This document shows, one piece after another, positions 51,407 through 60,281 of a stretch of DNA of 64,000 nucleotides (its first letter is position 1; every line of letters begins with the position of its first letter). The translations under genes were made by a program, and so were the position numbers. Source of the stretch: Planctomycetota bacterium (lineage in GTDB: Bacteria; Planctomycetota; UBA8742; UBA2392); the NCBI GenBank assembly GCA_020638675.1, contig JACKID010000001.1, forward strand, positions 1,736,001-1,800,000. Direction: 5' to 3'. A model generated the notes under the pieces. The model made no database searches, was not told where the DNA came from, and saw only the letters and a program-made list of their open reading frames with translations.

Positions 51407-53428
51407 ATGGTGGACATCCCCAACGACGACGACGAGAAGAGCACCGGCCAACACCGGCGCCCGCCTCAATCGCCACAGCGCGTACCCACCGGCCAGCACA
51501 AGCAACCGCCGACGGGTCAGCAGCAGCGTCCGCCTACGGGGCAAAGCCAGCGTCCTCCGACCGGCCAAAATCAGCGTGTTCCGACGGGCCAGCACAAGCA
51601 GGTGTCTGACGGCAAGAAGACTGGGCAGGTCCAAGGTCCTGGCAACACCCAACAAAAGAAACGGTCCACGCAGTTACTCTCACTGGAACCGCCAAAGCGC
51701 AAGCGCGGGCCCCAGCTGGGCCAGATGAACAAGCGGCTCGACAGCATGGGCGGGCCCGCGACCAAGTCGTCTCGCAACCGAGTGCTGTTCGGTGGCATCG
51801 GGCGCGAAAAGTCCGGCCAGACCGACATCCAGCCCGCGGCACAGGGCGGCCAGAGCGCTCCAGCGCAGCGTCCGACACTGCGCAAGCCCGGGCAGGGTGG
51901 CCCGGTGGACCTCGGTGCCAGCAATGCGCCGCCCGAGAGCATGATTGTACGTCGCAAGGGCACGGCCCGCATTCCCAAGAAGGGTGGCGGCGTAGCAGGG
52001 GAAGCTGCACCACTTGAGAGTATGGGCTCAGGTCGTCGTCCCTCGATCGATCCGGGACCCCCGCCGCGCGACAACCTTCCGCCAGTGGTGAATGTGCCGA
52101 TCCCGCAGCCGCGTCCTCCGGCGCAGCGACAGGATCCGCCAACTTCGCCGGGCGCGCGTGGCAACACGCTGGCAGGTGTCAGCGCGGAAGACTTGCTGGG
52201 CGCGGAGGGTCGCGCAGTGCTGGAGAAGATGCGCCAGCGCGAGCAGCAGGCTCGCCAGCAACCCCAGCAGGCGCCGCCGCCGCCGTCACAGCCAAGGCCG
52301 TTGCCGCCTCGCATGGAAGACTCCAGCCGCGTGGCATTCCAGGCGGCCGAGTATTCCGCGGAGGGCGTGCAAGAGGCGCAGGCGGACGACGAGCTAGCGC
52401 CACAGGGTAGCTTCCTGTCGGGGCCGACGAGGCAGATCCAGCGCAACGTGGTTCAGACGCCCATGCCTGCCGAGGAAGTTTACGAAGGCGAGCCACCGCC
52501 GGATGACCTGGGTTATGAACGCCCCGTCGACTTTGGCGACAGCGGCGCGCCGACGTACGAGGACGGCGGCACCGAAGAAGAGCCCGTCGCCCGCGACTCC
52601 GCTGCGCACGATGAGATGGAGCAGCGCGCGGGCTATATGCTGTGGCTTCAGGGCGTAATTACGCGCGAAGAAGTCGAGGATGCCCTCGGCGGCGAGGAAG
52701 AAATCAGCGAGCCGGTTCGCGACCTCATCGCAAACACCGCGTTCACCGACCAGACGACGCTGTATCGCTTCCTGGCCCGCCACGAGAGCCTCTCGCCGGT
52801 TGACCTTGAACAGGTTGAGCCGACGGAGCGGGCCCTCGCGGCATTGCGCCCGGCCATTGCGCGCGCCTATCGCGTGGTTCCGATCGACCGCATAGGCGAG
52901 CTGCTGCTGGTGGCCGCGGCTTTCCCGTTCGACCCGAAGCGGCTGCTTGAGTTGCGGCGCCTGACTGCCAGCAAGGTCAAGCTGTTCGTCGTTACCGAAG
53001 AAGAGATCGACATCGCCCTGATGAAGTACTATCCGGGCGGCCAGGCTACCTTGCGGTCTCCCAGGCCTGCGGGGATCGACGAGCCCGCCGAGGAAGTCGA
53101 AGATGAATCCGCAGTCACCGGCGAAGGTGACGCGCTTGAGTACAAGTACGATCCGACGCTGAGCGGTGAAGATTCAGGGCTCTATGCGCCGATCGACCCT
53201 AACGCGGCGAACCGCCCGCCCAGCGACGTGGAGATGGCCGAGTTGGATGAGCATGCCGCCTTGGGGAGCAAGGGTGACCTTGACGAGTCAACACTCGGCG
53301 GTGCGCCCGACAGCGGGGCGTTCGCGAACGCGACGACCGACCCGGACGTGGAGGTTCCTGAGGAAATCAGGGACAGCGGGGAAGGCGAGATCGACACAGG
53401 GCCCGAAGAGCTGGATCCGTTCGCCTAG
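51407..53428 (+). CDS. Disordered PTGQ-repeat protein with a GspE/MshE N-terminal (T2SSE_N) domain
   Basis: The 673-residue protein opens with an acidic stretch and then five tandem octads of the type RPPTGQxQ (residues 25-64). About 330 residues of Pro/Gln/Gly-rich disorder follow. A folded domain at about 401-544 matches the domain found before the ATPase of type II secretion and type IV pilus motors (ARAYRVVPID, LLLVAAAFPFDP, VTEEEIDIALMKYY). An acidic tail ends the protein. There is no Walker motif, so it is not a motor itself. It is divergent from a STAS protein bearing the same repeat, and a signal peptidase gene follows on the same strand. Confidence 0.8.
   Translation: MVDIPNDDDEKSTGQHRRPPQSPQRVPTGQHKQPPTGQQQRPPTGQSQRPPTGQNQRVPTGQHKQVSDGKKTGQVQGPGNTQQKKRSTQLLSLEPPKRKRGPQLGQMNKRLDSMGGPATKSSRNRVLFGGIGREKSGQTDIQPAAQGGQSAPAQRPTLRKPGQGGPVDLGASNAPPESMIVRRKGTARIPKKGGGVAGEAAPLESMGSGRRPSIDPGPPPRDNLPPVVNVPIPQPRPPAQRQDPPTSPGARGNTLAGVSAEDLLGAEGRAVLEKMRQREQQARQQPQQAPPPPSQPRPLPPRMEDSSRVAFQAAEYSAEGVQEAQADDELAPQGSFLSGPTRQIQRNVVQTPMPAEEVYEGEPPPDDLGYERPVDFGDSGAPTYEDGGTEEEPVARDSAAHDEMEQRAGYMLWLQGVITREEVEDALGGEEEISEPVRDLIANTAFTDQTTLYRFLARHESLSPVDLEQVEPTERALAALRPAIARAYRVVPIDRIGELLLVAAAFPFDPKRLLELRRLTASKVKLFVVTEEEIDIALMKYYPGGQATLRSPRPAGIDEPAEEVEDESAVTGEGDALEYKYDPTLSGEDSGLYAPIDPNAANRPPSDVEMAELDEHAALGSKGDLDESTLGGAPDSGAFANATTDPDVEVPEEIRDSGEGEIDTGPEELDPFA
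51479..51598 (+). repeat. Five tandem octads coding PTGQ motifs
   Basis: Five consecutive 24-base units encode RVPTGQHK, QPPTGQQQ, RPPTGQSQ, RPPTGQNQ and RVPTGQHK. Codons vary between units: Thr is acc, acg, acg, acc, acg; Gly is ggc, ggt, ggg, ggc, ggc; Gln of the motif is cag, cag, caa, caa, cag. The DNA has therefore diverged while the peptide is kept, which points to selection on the protein motif rather than recent slippage. Confidence 0.9.
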
Positions 53429-53506
53429 GATTCCCGCCCTGTCCTGCAAGCGCGCCATGTATTAGGCTAATCAGGGGACGGGCAAACCCGCCGGGAAAGA
53501 AGCTTA

Positions 53507-55015
53507 ATGGCGCCTGACGACAGCAACGAGTTCTTCGGCCATCTCAGCCAGCCAGCAACGCCGCGACGCAATCGGCGTCCGTCCAGCGGAGTCGACAAGG
53601 CCCCCGGCGATTTCAGCAGTGTACCTGATCCATTCGGCGATGACGGCGGCGGTGCGGAACCTCTGCCTCCTGCTGACGGTGGTCCTCGCTCTGTTCTCTC
53701 CGAGCGTGGGCGCGCGCGCACTCGGGCGCCCAAAGGCCCCGGGCTCAGCCCCGGCATTCCGAACATTCGCGACGAGACCAGCACGCGGGAAATACCGCGG
53801 AGCGGTGTAGTTCTCACGCCCAGCGGCGTAAAGCGCGTGGAAGACGACCCGCCGGTGGCGCCGGTGCGCAGGGTTGTCTCAAGCCCCGTCGACATTCCGG
53901 CCGAGGAGCCGGCTGACTTCCACGAAGAGAGTCGCGAGCGAAACGACCAGGATGACGTCAGCTGGGAGGAGTACGCCGCCGACGGATTTCCGGCAATGGC
54001 GGCCGAGGAATTCGGCGTAAAGGTCAAGACCACCGACAGCGGGCGAGTGGTGCCCGTTGGTGTGCGCCCCGACCTGACCGAAGAGGCTTTGAAGAACAAG
54101 TCTGTGAAGGGCGGCGGCGGTCGCAAGCCGCGCCCGGTGCAGAACAAGGCCAAGCCCGCGCCGGAAGCGCCGAAGTCGTTCTGGGGCAAGGTGGGTGACA
54201 GCCTGCGCCTGAGCCGCCCCGTGCTCGACGACGCTGAAGACGACACGGGCGCCGAACCCGCGACCAAGCCCGCGAAAGGGTTCGCGCGTTCCGGCAGCAA
54301 GCCGCCCAGCAAGAAGGGCGCACGCAAGAAGACCCCGCTGGGCGTGGCATGGAGTGTGGTGGTTGAGGTCGCGAAGATCCTGATGCTGGTGCTGTTGCTG
54401 CGCGCATACGTGGTGCAGGTTAGCCAGGTGCAGGGCCCGAGCATGGAAACCACGCTTGAGCAGAACGACCGCCTGATCGTCGAGCGCATTACGCCCATGA
54501 TCCTGAACAACGAGGACAAATGGTGGGTGAGCTGGCTGCCCGGATTCATGACGCCCGAATTGCAGCGGGGCGACATCATCGTCGTGCGCAGCCCGGAAGA
54601 CCCTGGCTCGGAGCTGGTCAAGCGCCTCATCGCGCTGCCCGGCGACACCATCAAGTTTGAGGACGGCAAGCTGTTCCTCAAGCCTGCCGGCGAGAACGAT
54701 TTCACCGAGGTGAAGGAAGACTACCTCACGGCCGAGGACCTAAAGCGCGAAGACGGCAGCTACCGCGCGTACGCGCCGGGCGACCTGGGCGACTACATCG
54801 ACGAAGGTGACGAGTTACTAGTGCCCAAGGACCGCATCTTCGTGATGGGAGACAACCGCACCCACAGCAACGACAGCCGCCGCTGGCTCGAGATCGACGT
54901 CCGCCGCACGGAACCGCCGGGAATCGATCGCCTGTGGCTGCACAAGTCCAGCCTCGAGGGGCGCGTCATCTTCCGCATCTGGCCCACGGACCGCATCTGG
55001 CCGCCGGTCAAGTAG
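53507..55015 (+). CDS. lepB: Signal peptidase I with long disordered N-terminal extension
   Basis: Signal peptidase I removes signal peptides from exported proteins at the outer face of the cytoplasmic membrane. The 502-residue protein has the catalytic S312 in QGPSMETTL, the general base K372 in ELVKRLIALPGD and the MGDNRTHSNDSR block. A single membrane helix lies at about 287-308. The 280 residues before it are Pro, Gly and charge-rich and look disordered. Normal enzymes have only a few dozen residues there. It starts 78 bases after the PTGQ-repeat gene, on the same strand, so the extension may dock to that protein or to cytoplasmic machinery. Confidence 0.92.
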   Translation: MAPDDSNEFFGHLSQPATPRRNRRPSSGVDKAPGDFSSVPDPFGDDGGGAEPLPPADGGPRSVLSERGRARTRAPKGPGLSPGIPNIRDETSTREIPRSGVVLTPSGVKRVEDDPPVAPVRRVVSSPVDIPAEEPADFHEESRERNDQDDVSWEEYAADGFPAMAAEEFGVKVKTTDSGRVVPVGVRPDLTEEALKNKSVKGGGGRKPRPVQNKAKPAPEAPKSFWGKVGDSLRLSRPVLDDAEDDTGAEPATKPAKGFARSGSKPPSKKGARKKTPLGVAWSVVVEVAKILMLVLLLRAYVVQVSQVQGPSMETTLEQNDRLIVERITPMILNNEDKWWVSWLPGFMTPELQRGDIIVVRSPEDPGSELVKRLIALPGDTIKFEDGKLFLKPAGENDFTEVKEDYLTAEDLKREDGSYRAYAPGDLGDYIDEGDELLVPKDRIFVMGDNRTHSNDSRRWLEIDVRRTEPPGIDRLWLHKSSLEGRVIFRIWPTDRIWPPVK

Positions 55016-55088
55016 ACTCTGGCAATTCGGTAATTGAAAACCTCCGTATCAGCGCGGAGAATGGTCGCTTTCTGGGCTGGAGGTCACC

Positions 55089-56585
55089 ATGAGAGCTACT
55101 GCCGCAACCGTGTCCGCATCGGCATTGCTGATCCTCGTAGCGGGGTTCTCTGCCGGCCGTGTCGGCGCCGCCAAGACAGAGCCTGGGGCGGGGAACGGAT
55201 CGCTGTTTTTGGGCGAAGAAACTGATCCCTACGCAGAGCTTCCGCTGGGCAAGCCGGAAGAGGCTTCCCTCCCGCCTCTTGGCGCGACGGGGAGTAGTGA
55301 CGCTTCCATTCACACCAAGGCTGCGGATGTCGTTCCGGGTAGACAGTCCGGCCAACCCGAGAGCTGGGACCTGCCGAAACGCAAAGTGCAGGGAGCGGTA
55401 TATGAGGTGCGGGACGGAATGCGTATCCCGCTGTCAGGTGTGGTACTGACTGATTGGCAATCGCGCCATATGACCGTCACCGATGGGAAAGGCCACTTTG
55501 CGTTCGAAGCGTACTTCCATGACGAGCCAGCAGAGGAGCAGGACCCCGACGAATTCTATGAAGAGCAGGATGAAGAGGGAGATGACGATCCTTCTAACGA
55601 TGAAGTGTACTTGCAGCCGCTGAACGTCGGATATCGGTCGCTGCAGGGGTGGGGGGGCAGCTGGTTCCGAGGCGATGCCTTGAACCGTGAAGACGGAGTA
55701 CAACTCTACATCGAACGTGCCAAACCAATCGACGTCGAAGTGCAGCTGCGCAATCCACCGGACGATCCGACGACGTTGACCTATTTCTTGGACTGCCGAG
55801 GATATCGTCGCTCGGGGGCGACTGACCTGGGCGGGTTCGCGATTGCCGTGTGCCCTGACGACAAGGGCAAGGCCGTGTTCTCCATTCCGTCGGGCGTCTC
55901 GTATGACCTCTTTGCTGTCGGCCCCGGCGTGCGCTCAATGCGGAAAGTGCGCCCTGTTTCGGACAAGCCTGCGCGGCAGGTGCGCGAGATGAAACTGGAG
56001 CCATGTACTAGCATATTGCTGGCGGGAACCATCTCGGATCGCAGAACTGGTGCCCCGCTGGGTGGAGTGTTGCTGGCGGGACCTCCGGGAGAATTCAGGG
56101 TCAATCGTGCGGTCTCGTCAGCGGACGGAAAGTTCCGCCTCTACATGGAATCTCCAATAGAGGGGAAACCAAGGAACATCGAAGTGGAGTACTCTTCCTA
56201 TGAAGGTGGGCAGTTCCTGGAGAGTCTTTTCGAGGAACAGCGACTCTCGCAGACCGACAGCGTGGCCAGCCAAGACAAGAAGGGTAAGTGGCAGGTTAAG
56301 CTAAACCCCCTGGTGTTTGTCGTCTTTGACGTGCCGGTAGACGCACTCAAGGCAAAACCTGGCGACACGCTGCTCGTGCGGCGGGGTAGTCAGCGTCACC
56401 GCGTGATTGTTCCGGAAGACGGCGAGGTACAAGTCGGCCCACTTCCTTGGAAATGCGATGCTATCTCCCTGGGGGTTGAGCAAGAGCACGGCTATGCAGA
56501 TTGGCTGCAATTCAAGATCGAGCCCGAAACTTGGCCCAAGGAACCGCCATACAAGCTCAAGCTGGTGCAGACGAACGGGGATTGA
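55089..56585 (+). CDS. Exported protein with carboxypeptidase-regulatory-like domains
   Basis: The ATG follows CTGGAGGTCACC. The 498-residue product has a signal peptide (about 28 residues) and a charged linker. Beta-sandwich domains are recognisable by VQGAVYEVRDGMRIPLSGVV with VTDGKGHFAFEA, and by LLAGTISDRRTGAPLGGVLL with SSADGKFRLYM. Such CarboxypepD_reg or CnaB-like units bind or scaffold extracellular partners. An acidic insert (residues 140-170) interrupts the first. Base composition is visibly less GC-rich than its neighbours, which may mark transfer. No enzyme is fused to it. Confidence 0.75.
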   Translation: MRATAATVSASALLILVAGFSAGRVGAAKTEPGAGNGSLFLGEETDPYAELPLGKPEEASLPPLGATGSSDASIHTKAADVVPGRQSGQPESWDLPKRKVQGAVYEVRDGMRIPLSGVVLTDWQSRHMTVTDGKGHFAFEAYFHDEPAEEQDPDEFYEEQDEEGDDDPSNDEVYLQPLNVGYRSLQGWGGSWFRGDALNREDGVQLYIERAKPIDVEVQLRNPPDDPTTLTYFLDCRGYRRSGATDLGGFAIAVCPDDKGKAVFSIPSGVSYDLFAVGPGVRSMRKVRPVSDKPARQVREMKLEPCTSILLAGTISDRRTGAPLGGVLLAGPPGEFRVNRAVSSADGKFRLYMESPIEGKPRNIEVEYSSYEGGQFLESLFEEQRLSQTDSVASQDKKGKWQVKLNPLVFVVFDVPVDALKAKPGDTLLVRRGSQRHRVIVPEDGEVQVGPLPWKCDAISLGVEQEHGYADWLQFKIEPETWPKEPPYKLKLVQTNGD

Positions 56586-56602
56586 CGCTCGCCTGCAACT
56601 GC

Positions 56603-58222
56603 CTAGCCCCCGATCGCGGCGCGCACAACCTTGAGCGTGCCGTCGAGCAACTCCTTCGCTTCTTTCTCGTAGGCTTCCGCACGAGCCTGGTACTTCGACT
56701 GGAACTCGGCGTCTTTGATGCCCGGAAGATTGATGTACATGTTCAGCACGGCCGCATTGATGCTGGCATAGAGCGCCAGCGCACCGCAGCCGCAGTCGCT
56801 GATCGCGTGCTTGTTGCCCACCTTCGCGATTTCATACACCTGGCGGAAGGCCTTCACGCCCAGCTCGGCCGTTGCGTCCGGTGACAGCGTGGCGTTCTTG
56901 AGAGCTTTCTGCATTGCCTCGGTGCGGACCGCTTTCTGCTCGTCGGTATCTTTGGGCAACTTGCCGGCTTCGCCAAATGCGTCGAACGCCTGTGCGTCCT
57001 TTTCAAACATCGCAAGCATCGGCTCACGCAGCGGTGTCAGTTGGCCCATGGCGTCCTTGACCTGGCCCTCGACCTCCGCGTACTTCTTCTTGCCGATCGT
57101 GAGGTTGCCAACCATTTCGCCCAGCGCGATGCCGGTCGTGCCCAACACGGCCGCCGCTGCGCCGCCGCCCGGTGTGGGCGCCGCACTAGCCAGGTCCGCC
57201 GCGAACTTGGAGATGTCCTTCAGGTATTGAAAGCGTTCCATGCCGTCCTCGAAGTCTTCCAGTTTCAACTCAATGATCTGCTCAGCCGGTGCAAAGTCCC
57301 TGAGCTTCAGAGTCTCTGCCGCAAACTGATTCAGCCATACGAGCCCGGCGCCTTCCATGGTCTGCAGCTTTTTCATTTCCATCGTCTGCCGGGCGCACAG
57401 CTCAAGCGCATCCTGCGGTAGCAGCCCGACCACTTCACTGTCCTTGATCTGGACGCCTGCCTCCTCGGCCAACTCTGCGATGCGGTTGAACACCTGCGCC
57501 GGCGAGGTCTTTCGGTAGTCCACCAGGTTCATGCTGACCTGCACGCACTTCTCTTCCTTCAGCTCGAAGCCCATGGCCTTCACTCCGGGCATGCCGCCGT
57601 CTTTTTCGCGGATGGTCTTGGCGATGCGCTTGGCCAGCTTCAGATCCGTGGTGTCCAGGTTGACGTTGTAGGCGATCAGGAAGAAGCGTGCACCGACTGC
57701 CGTCGCCCCGGCCGTGGGGTGAATCCGCTCCGGGCCGAAGTCCGGCTTGCGAGAGCTGTTCTGGCCGATCTCTTCGCGCAGTCCTTCGAACTGGCCCTTG
57801 CGTACATCCGCGAGGTTCTGGCGCTCCGGCGTGCGCGCAGCCTCCCCATACAGGAAGACGGGAATTTCCAGTTCCTTGCCGATACGTTCGCCGAGTGCCT
57901 CGGCAAGCTTCACGCATTCCGGCATGTCGATTTCACTGATGGGAATGAACGGGATCACGTCGGTCGCGCCCATGCGCGGATGCTCACCCTGGTGCTCGTT
58001 CAGGTTGATCAACTCGGCGGCTTTCCTGCAGGCCTGGAATGCGCCTTCGCTCACTGGGCCGGGCTCGCCTGCGATCGTGAAGACGCTCCGATTGTGGTCT
58101 GCGTCGGCCTCGTAGCCCAACAGCCGGACGTCATCGACAGCACGGATGGCTTCCGCGATGGCTTCGATCACTTCGTGGCGGCGGCCTTCACTGAAATTGG
58201 GTACGCACTCTACGATCGGCAT
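56603..58222 (-). CDS. ftcD: Bifunctional glutamate formimidoyltransferase/formimidoyltetrahydrofolate cyclodeaminase
   Basis: The N-terminal part (about 1-300) transfers the formimino group from formiminoglutamate to tetrahydrofolate. The C-terminal part (about 330-539) converts formimino-THF to methenyl-THF and ammonia. The start MPIVECVPNFSEGRR and H81 in QGEHPRMGATDVIPF, equivalent to the catalytic His of mammalian FTCD, support the first. The ASAAPTPGGGAAAAVLG loop supports the second. Fused length of 539 residues matches animal and bacterial bifunctional enzymes. Hut pathway genes for histidine breakdown are not adjacent. Confidence 0.95.
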   Translation of the reverse strand: MPIVECVPNFSEGRRHEVIEAIAEAIRAVDDVRLLGYEADADHNRSVFTIAGEPGPVSEGAFQACRKAAELINLNEHQGEHPRMGATDVIPFIPISEIDMPECVKLAEALGERIGKELEIPVFLYGEAARTPERQNLADVRKGQFEGLREEIGQNSSRKPDFGPERIHPTAGATAVGARFFLIAYNVNLDTTDLKLAKRIAKTIREKDGGMPGVKAMGFELKEEKCVQVSMNLVDYRKTSPAQVFNRIAELAEEAGVQIKDSEVVGLLPQDALELCARQTMEMKKLQTMEGAGLVWLNQFAAETLKLRDFAPAEQIIELKLEDFEDGMERFQYLKDISKFAADLASAAPTPGGGAAAAVLGTTGIALGEMVGNLTIGKKKYAEVEGQVKDAMGQLTPLREPMLAMFEKDAQAFDAFGEAGKLPKDTDEQKAVRTEAMQKALKNATLSPDATAELGVKAFRQVYEIAKVGNKHAISDCGCGALALYASINAAVLNMYINLPGIKDAEFQSKYQARAEAYEKEAKELLDGTLKVVRAAIGG

Positions 58223-58346
58223 GGCTGGCTCCTTGGCGGCTGGATGGCGGCCGGGAGTATGGCCGTGCCGCCCGCACGTCGCAAGTTATGGGCGACTGGC
58301 GAACTTACTGACATTGGGTAAACTGGCGCTCTGAACGGGGGAGCGC

Positions 58347-60170
58347 GTGGTACCAGACATCTGGAAGAAGTTCTTCAAGGAGGAGCGGGCAAACCGCGAG
58401 TCCAGGAAATTGACCCGCAAGTTGCGCTCTTTGCGCCACATGGGCTCGACCAAGGTCCAGATTGGCACCCACGAGCTTCTGAACTTCAGCAGCAACGACT
58501 ATCTCGGGCTTACCGGTGACCTGCGCATCGCCGAGGCGGCCGCAAGCGCCGCCGGTCGCTTCGGTTGGGGAACCGCGGCGTCGCGCCTGGTGACCGGCAG
58601 CTCAACTCTGCACACCAAGCTTGAGGGCGAAATTGCGGCCTTCCGCGGTACCGAGGCTGCGCTGCTGTTCGGCTCGGGCTATCAGGCGAATCTCGGCGTG
58701 ATTTCGGCGCTGGTGGGCGCCGGCGACACGATTCTCTCCGACGAACTCAACCACGCCAGCATCGTTGCCGGGTGCAGGCTCTCCGGCGCGAGTGTGCGAG
58801 TATTCGGACACCGCGACTACGACGACCTTGAGCGGCAGCTGAACACGATCAAGAAGGGACGCATTCTGGTTGTCACAGACTCCCTCTTCAGCGTTGAGGG
58901 GGACGTTGCCGAGCTGCCCAGAACAGTGAAGCTGTGCGAGCGCCACAACGCCCTGCTGGTGGTGGACGACGCGCACGCCAACGCATGCATGGGCAAAAGA
59001 GGCCGCGGGCTGCTGGAGATTCAGGGCACCGTGGCTCAGGTTCCGATCGTAACGGCCACGTTCTCGAAGGCGCTCGGCAGCTACGGCGGCTTCGTTGCCT
59101 GCAGTGAAGAGGTGCGCGAGTTCCTGATCAATAATTCTCGCCCGTTCGTCTACACCACCTCGATCCCCGTTGCGCTCGCCGCTGCGAATATTGAGTCGTT
59201 GAAGATCCTCAGGCGCGAAGGTGACGCCCTGCGCCAGAAGCTGGCGACGAACACGTCCTTTGCGCGCAACAAGCTGGAAAGCGCCGGGTTTGAGCTCCTG
59301 GGTGACTACCACATCATCGGTATCCGCGCCGGCAGCCCCGATGAGGCGTTGTTCCTGGCCGCGGAAGTCGAGCAGTACGGGATTCTAGTCCAACCCATGC
59401 GCTACCCCACCGTGGGCGAAGGCAAAGACTGCTTGCGCATCTCGGTCACAGCGGCGCACACAGAGGAAGACATCAGCCGCCTGGTGCAGGCCGTGAAGAA
59501 GGCGCGCAACTCGACTGCGCAGAAGAAGACGGATGGGCTGACACGCCGCATGAACAAGCGCCCGACGCACCAGAGCCTCGACATCGCCCAGGCGCCGGCA
59601 GCGGATGAGATGGGGGACTTTGACGATCATCCGGCCAGCCAGTCGATGACGGCCGTGGACAGCTCGCGCCTGCCGCCGGCGTCGGAAGTGTCCGACTTCC
59701 GGCCCGAAGACGAGGAGCCCTCGGCGGGCGACACGTTGATGATCAACCCGGACAAGTTTCCGGGCAACGACAACCCGACCGTGACGATCAACAAGGAAGA
59801 AAAGAAGGACGAGACCCCGGCTGCAGAGGCGGCGGACGAGTCGGTTCCGGCGTCGCCCGAAGTAGCCCTCGCGGAAGCGGAGTCGGCCGAGCCCGTGGAC
59901 TCGACAAAGGCCGCGGAAGATCAGCCGGATGCGACCGGCGAGAGCGCGGGCCCCGGTGAAGAGTCAGACGAAGACAAGCAGCAGGACGAAGACAGTGACA
60001 GCGAAGAGGAAGAGGTCGACGAAGAATTGCCGACGGATGACCCTGAGCCGTCGGGCGCTACCCTCGCGCCCGAGCAGATGGAACTGGCAGACCCCGTGAT
60101 TGCCGACATCGAAGGCGGCACCAAGAAGCGCAAGCGCAAGACGATGCGGCAGAAGAAATCCGACGACTAG
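58347..60170 (+). CDS. Alpha-oxoamine synthase (BioF/KBL-like) with long acidic C-terminal tail
   Basis: These PLP enzymes join an amino acid to an acyl-CoA. The first 395 residues form the normal enzyme: NFSSNDYLGL near 46, SDELNHASIV near 131, VVDDAHANACMGKRGRG near 206 and the PLP lysine K241 in ATFSKALGSYGG. The DDAH stretch is closer to 8-amino-7-oxononanoate synthase than to KBL, but substrate is uncertain; no other biotin genes are nearby. About 210 further residues are Glu/Asp/Pro-rich and disordered, ending in a lysine cluster (KKRKRKTMRQKK). Translation starts at GTG after ACGGGGGAG. Confidence 0.85.
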   Translation: MVPDIWKKFFKEERANRESRKLTRKLRSLRHMGSTKVQIGTHELLNFSSNDYLGLTGDLRIAEAAASAAGRFGWGTAASRLVTGSSTLHTKLEGEIAAFRGTEAALLFGSGYQANLGVISALVGAGDTILSDELNHASIVAGCRLSGASVRVFGHRDYDDLERQLNTIKKGRILVVTDSLFSVEGDVAELPRTVKLCERHNALLVVDDAHANACMGKRGRGLLEIQGTVAQVPIVTATFSKALGSYGGFVACSEEVREFLINNSRPFVYTTSIPVALAAANIESLKILRREGDALRQKLATNTSFARNKLESAGFELLGDYHIIGIRAGSPDEALFLAAEVEQYGILVQPMRYPTVGEGKDCLRISVTAAHTEEDISRLVQAVKKARNSTAQKKTDGLTRRMNKRPTHQSLDIAQAPAADEMGDFDDHPASQSMTAVDSSRLPPASEVSDFRPEDEEPSAGDTLMINPDKFPGNDNPTVTINKEEKKDETPAAEAADESVPASPEVALAEAESAEPVDSTKAAEDQPDATGESAGPGEESDEDKQQDEDSDSEEEEVDEELPTDDPEPSGATLAPEQMELADPVIADIEGGTKKRKRKTMRQKKSDD

Positions 60171-60281
60171 ATCCCCTCACGACGGTTGACGAAATCCAAA
60201 TGCGTGCGACCCTATTAGCGGCGCACCCCAATGCTCGAAGCTGAGCGCGCCGCGGGGCCGGACCTGAGACGGGGAGCAGCC

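Noticed and set aside
51479..51598. Tandem 24-base repeat considered as a minisatellite or CRISPR-like array.
   Set aside because: There are no spacers, the frame is kept, and the units diverge at synonymous sites, so it is a protein repeat.
60186..60218. TTGACG followed by TATTAG upstream of the TlpA-like gene as a promoter.
   Set aside because: The spacer is 21 bases, too long for a standard sigma70 promoter, and a 17-base spacing gives no -10 match.
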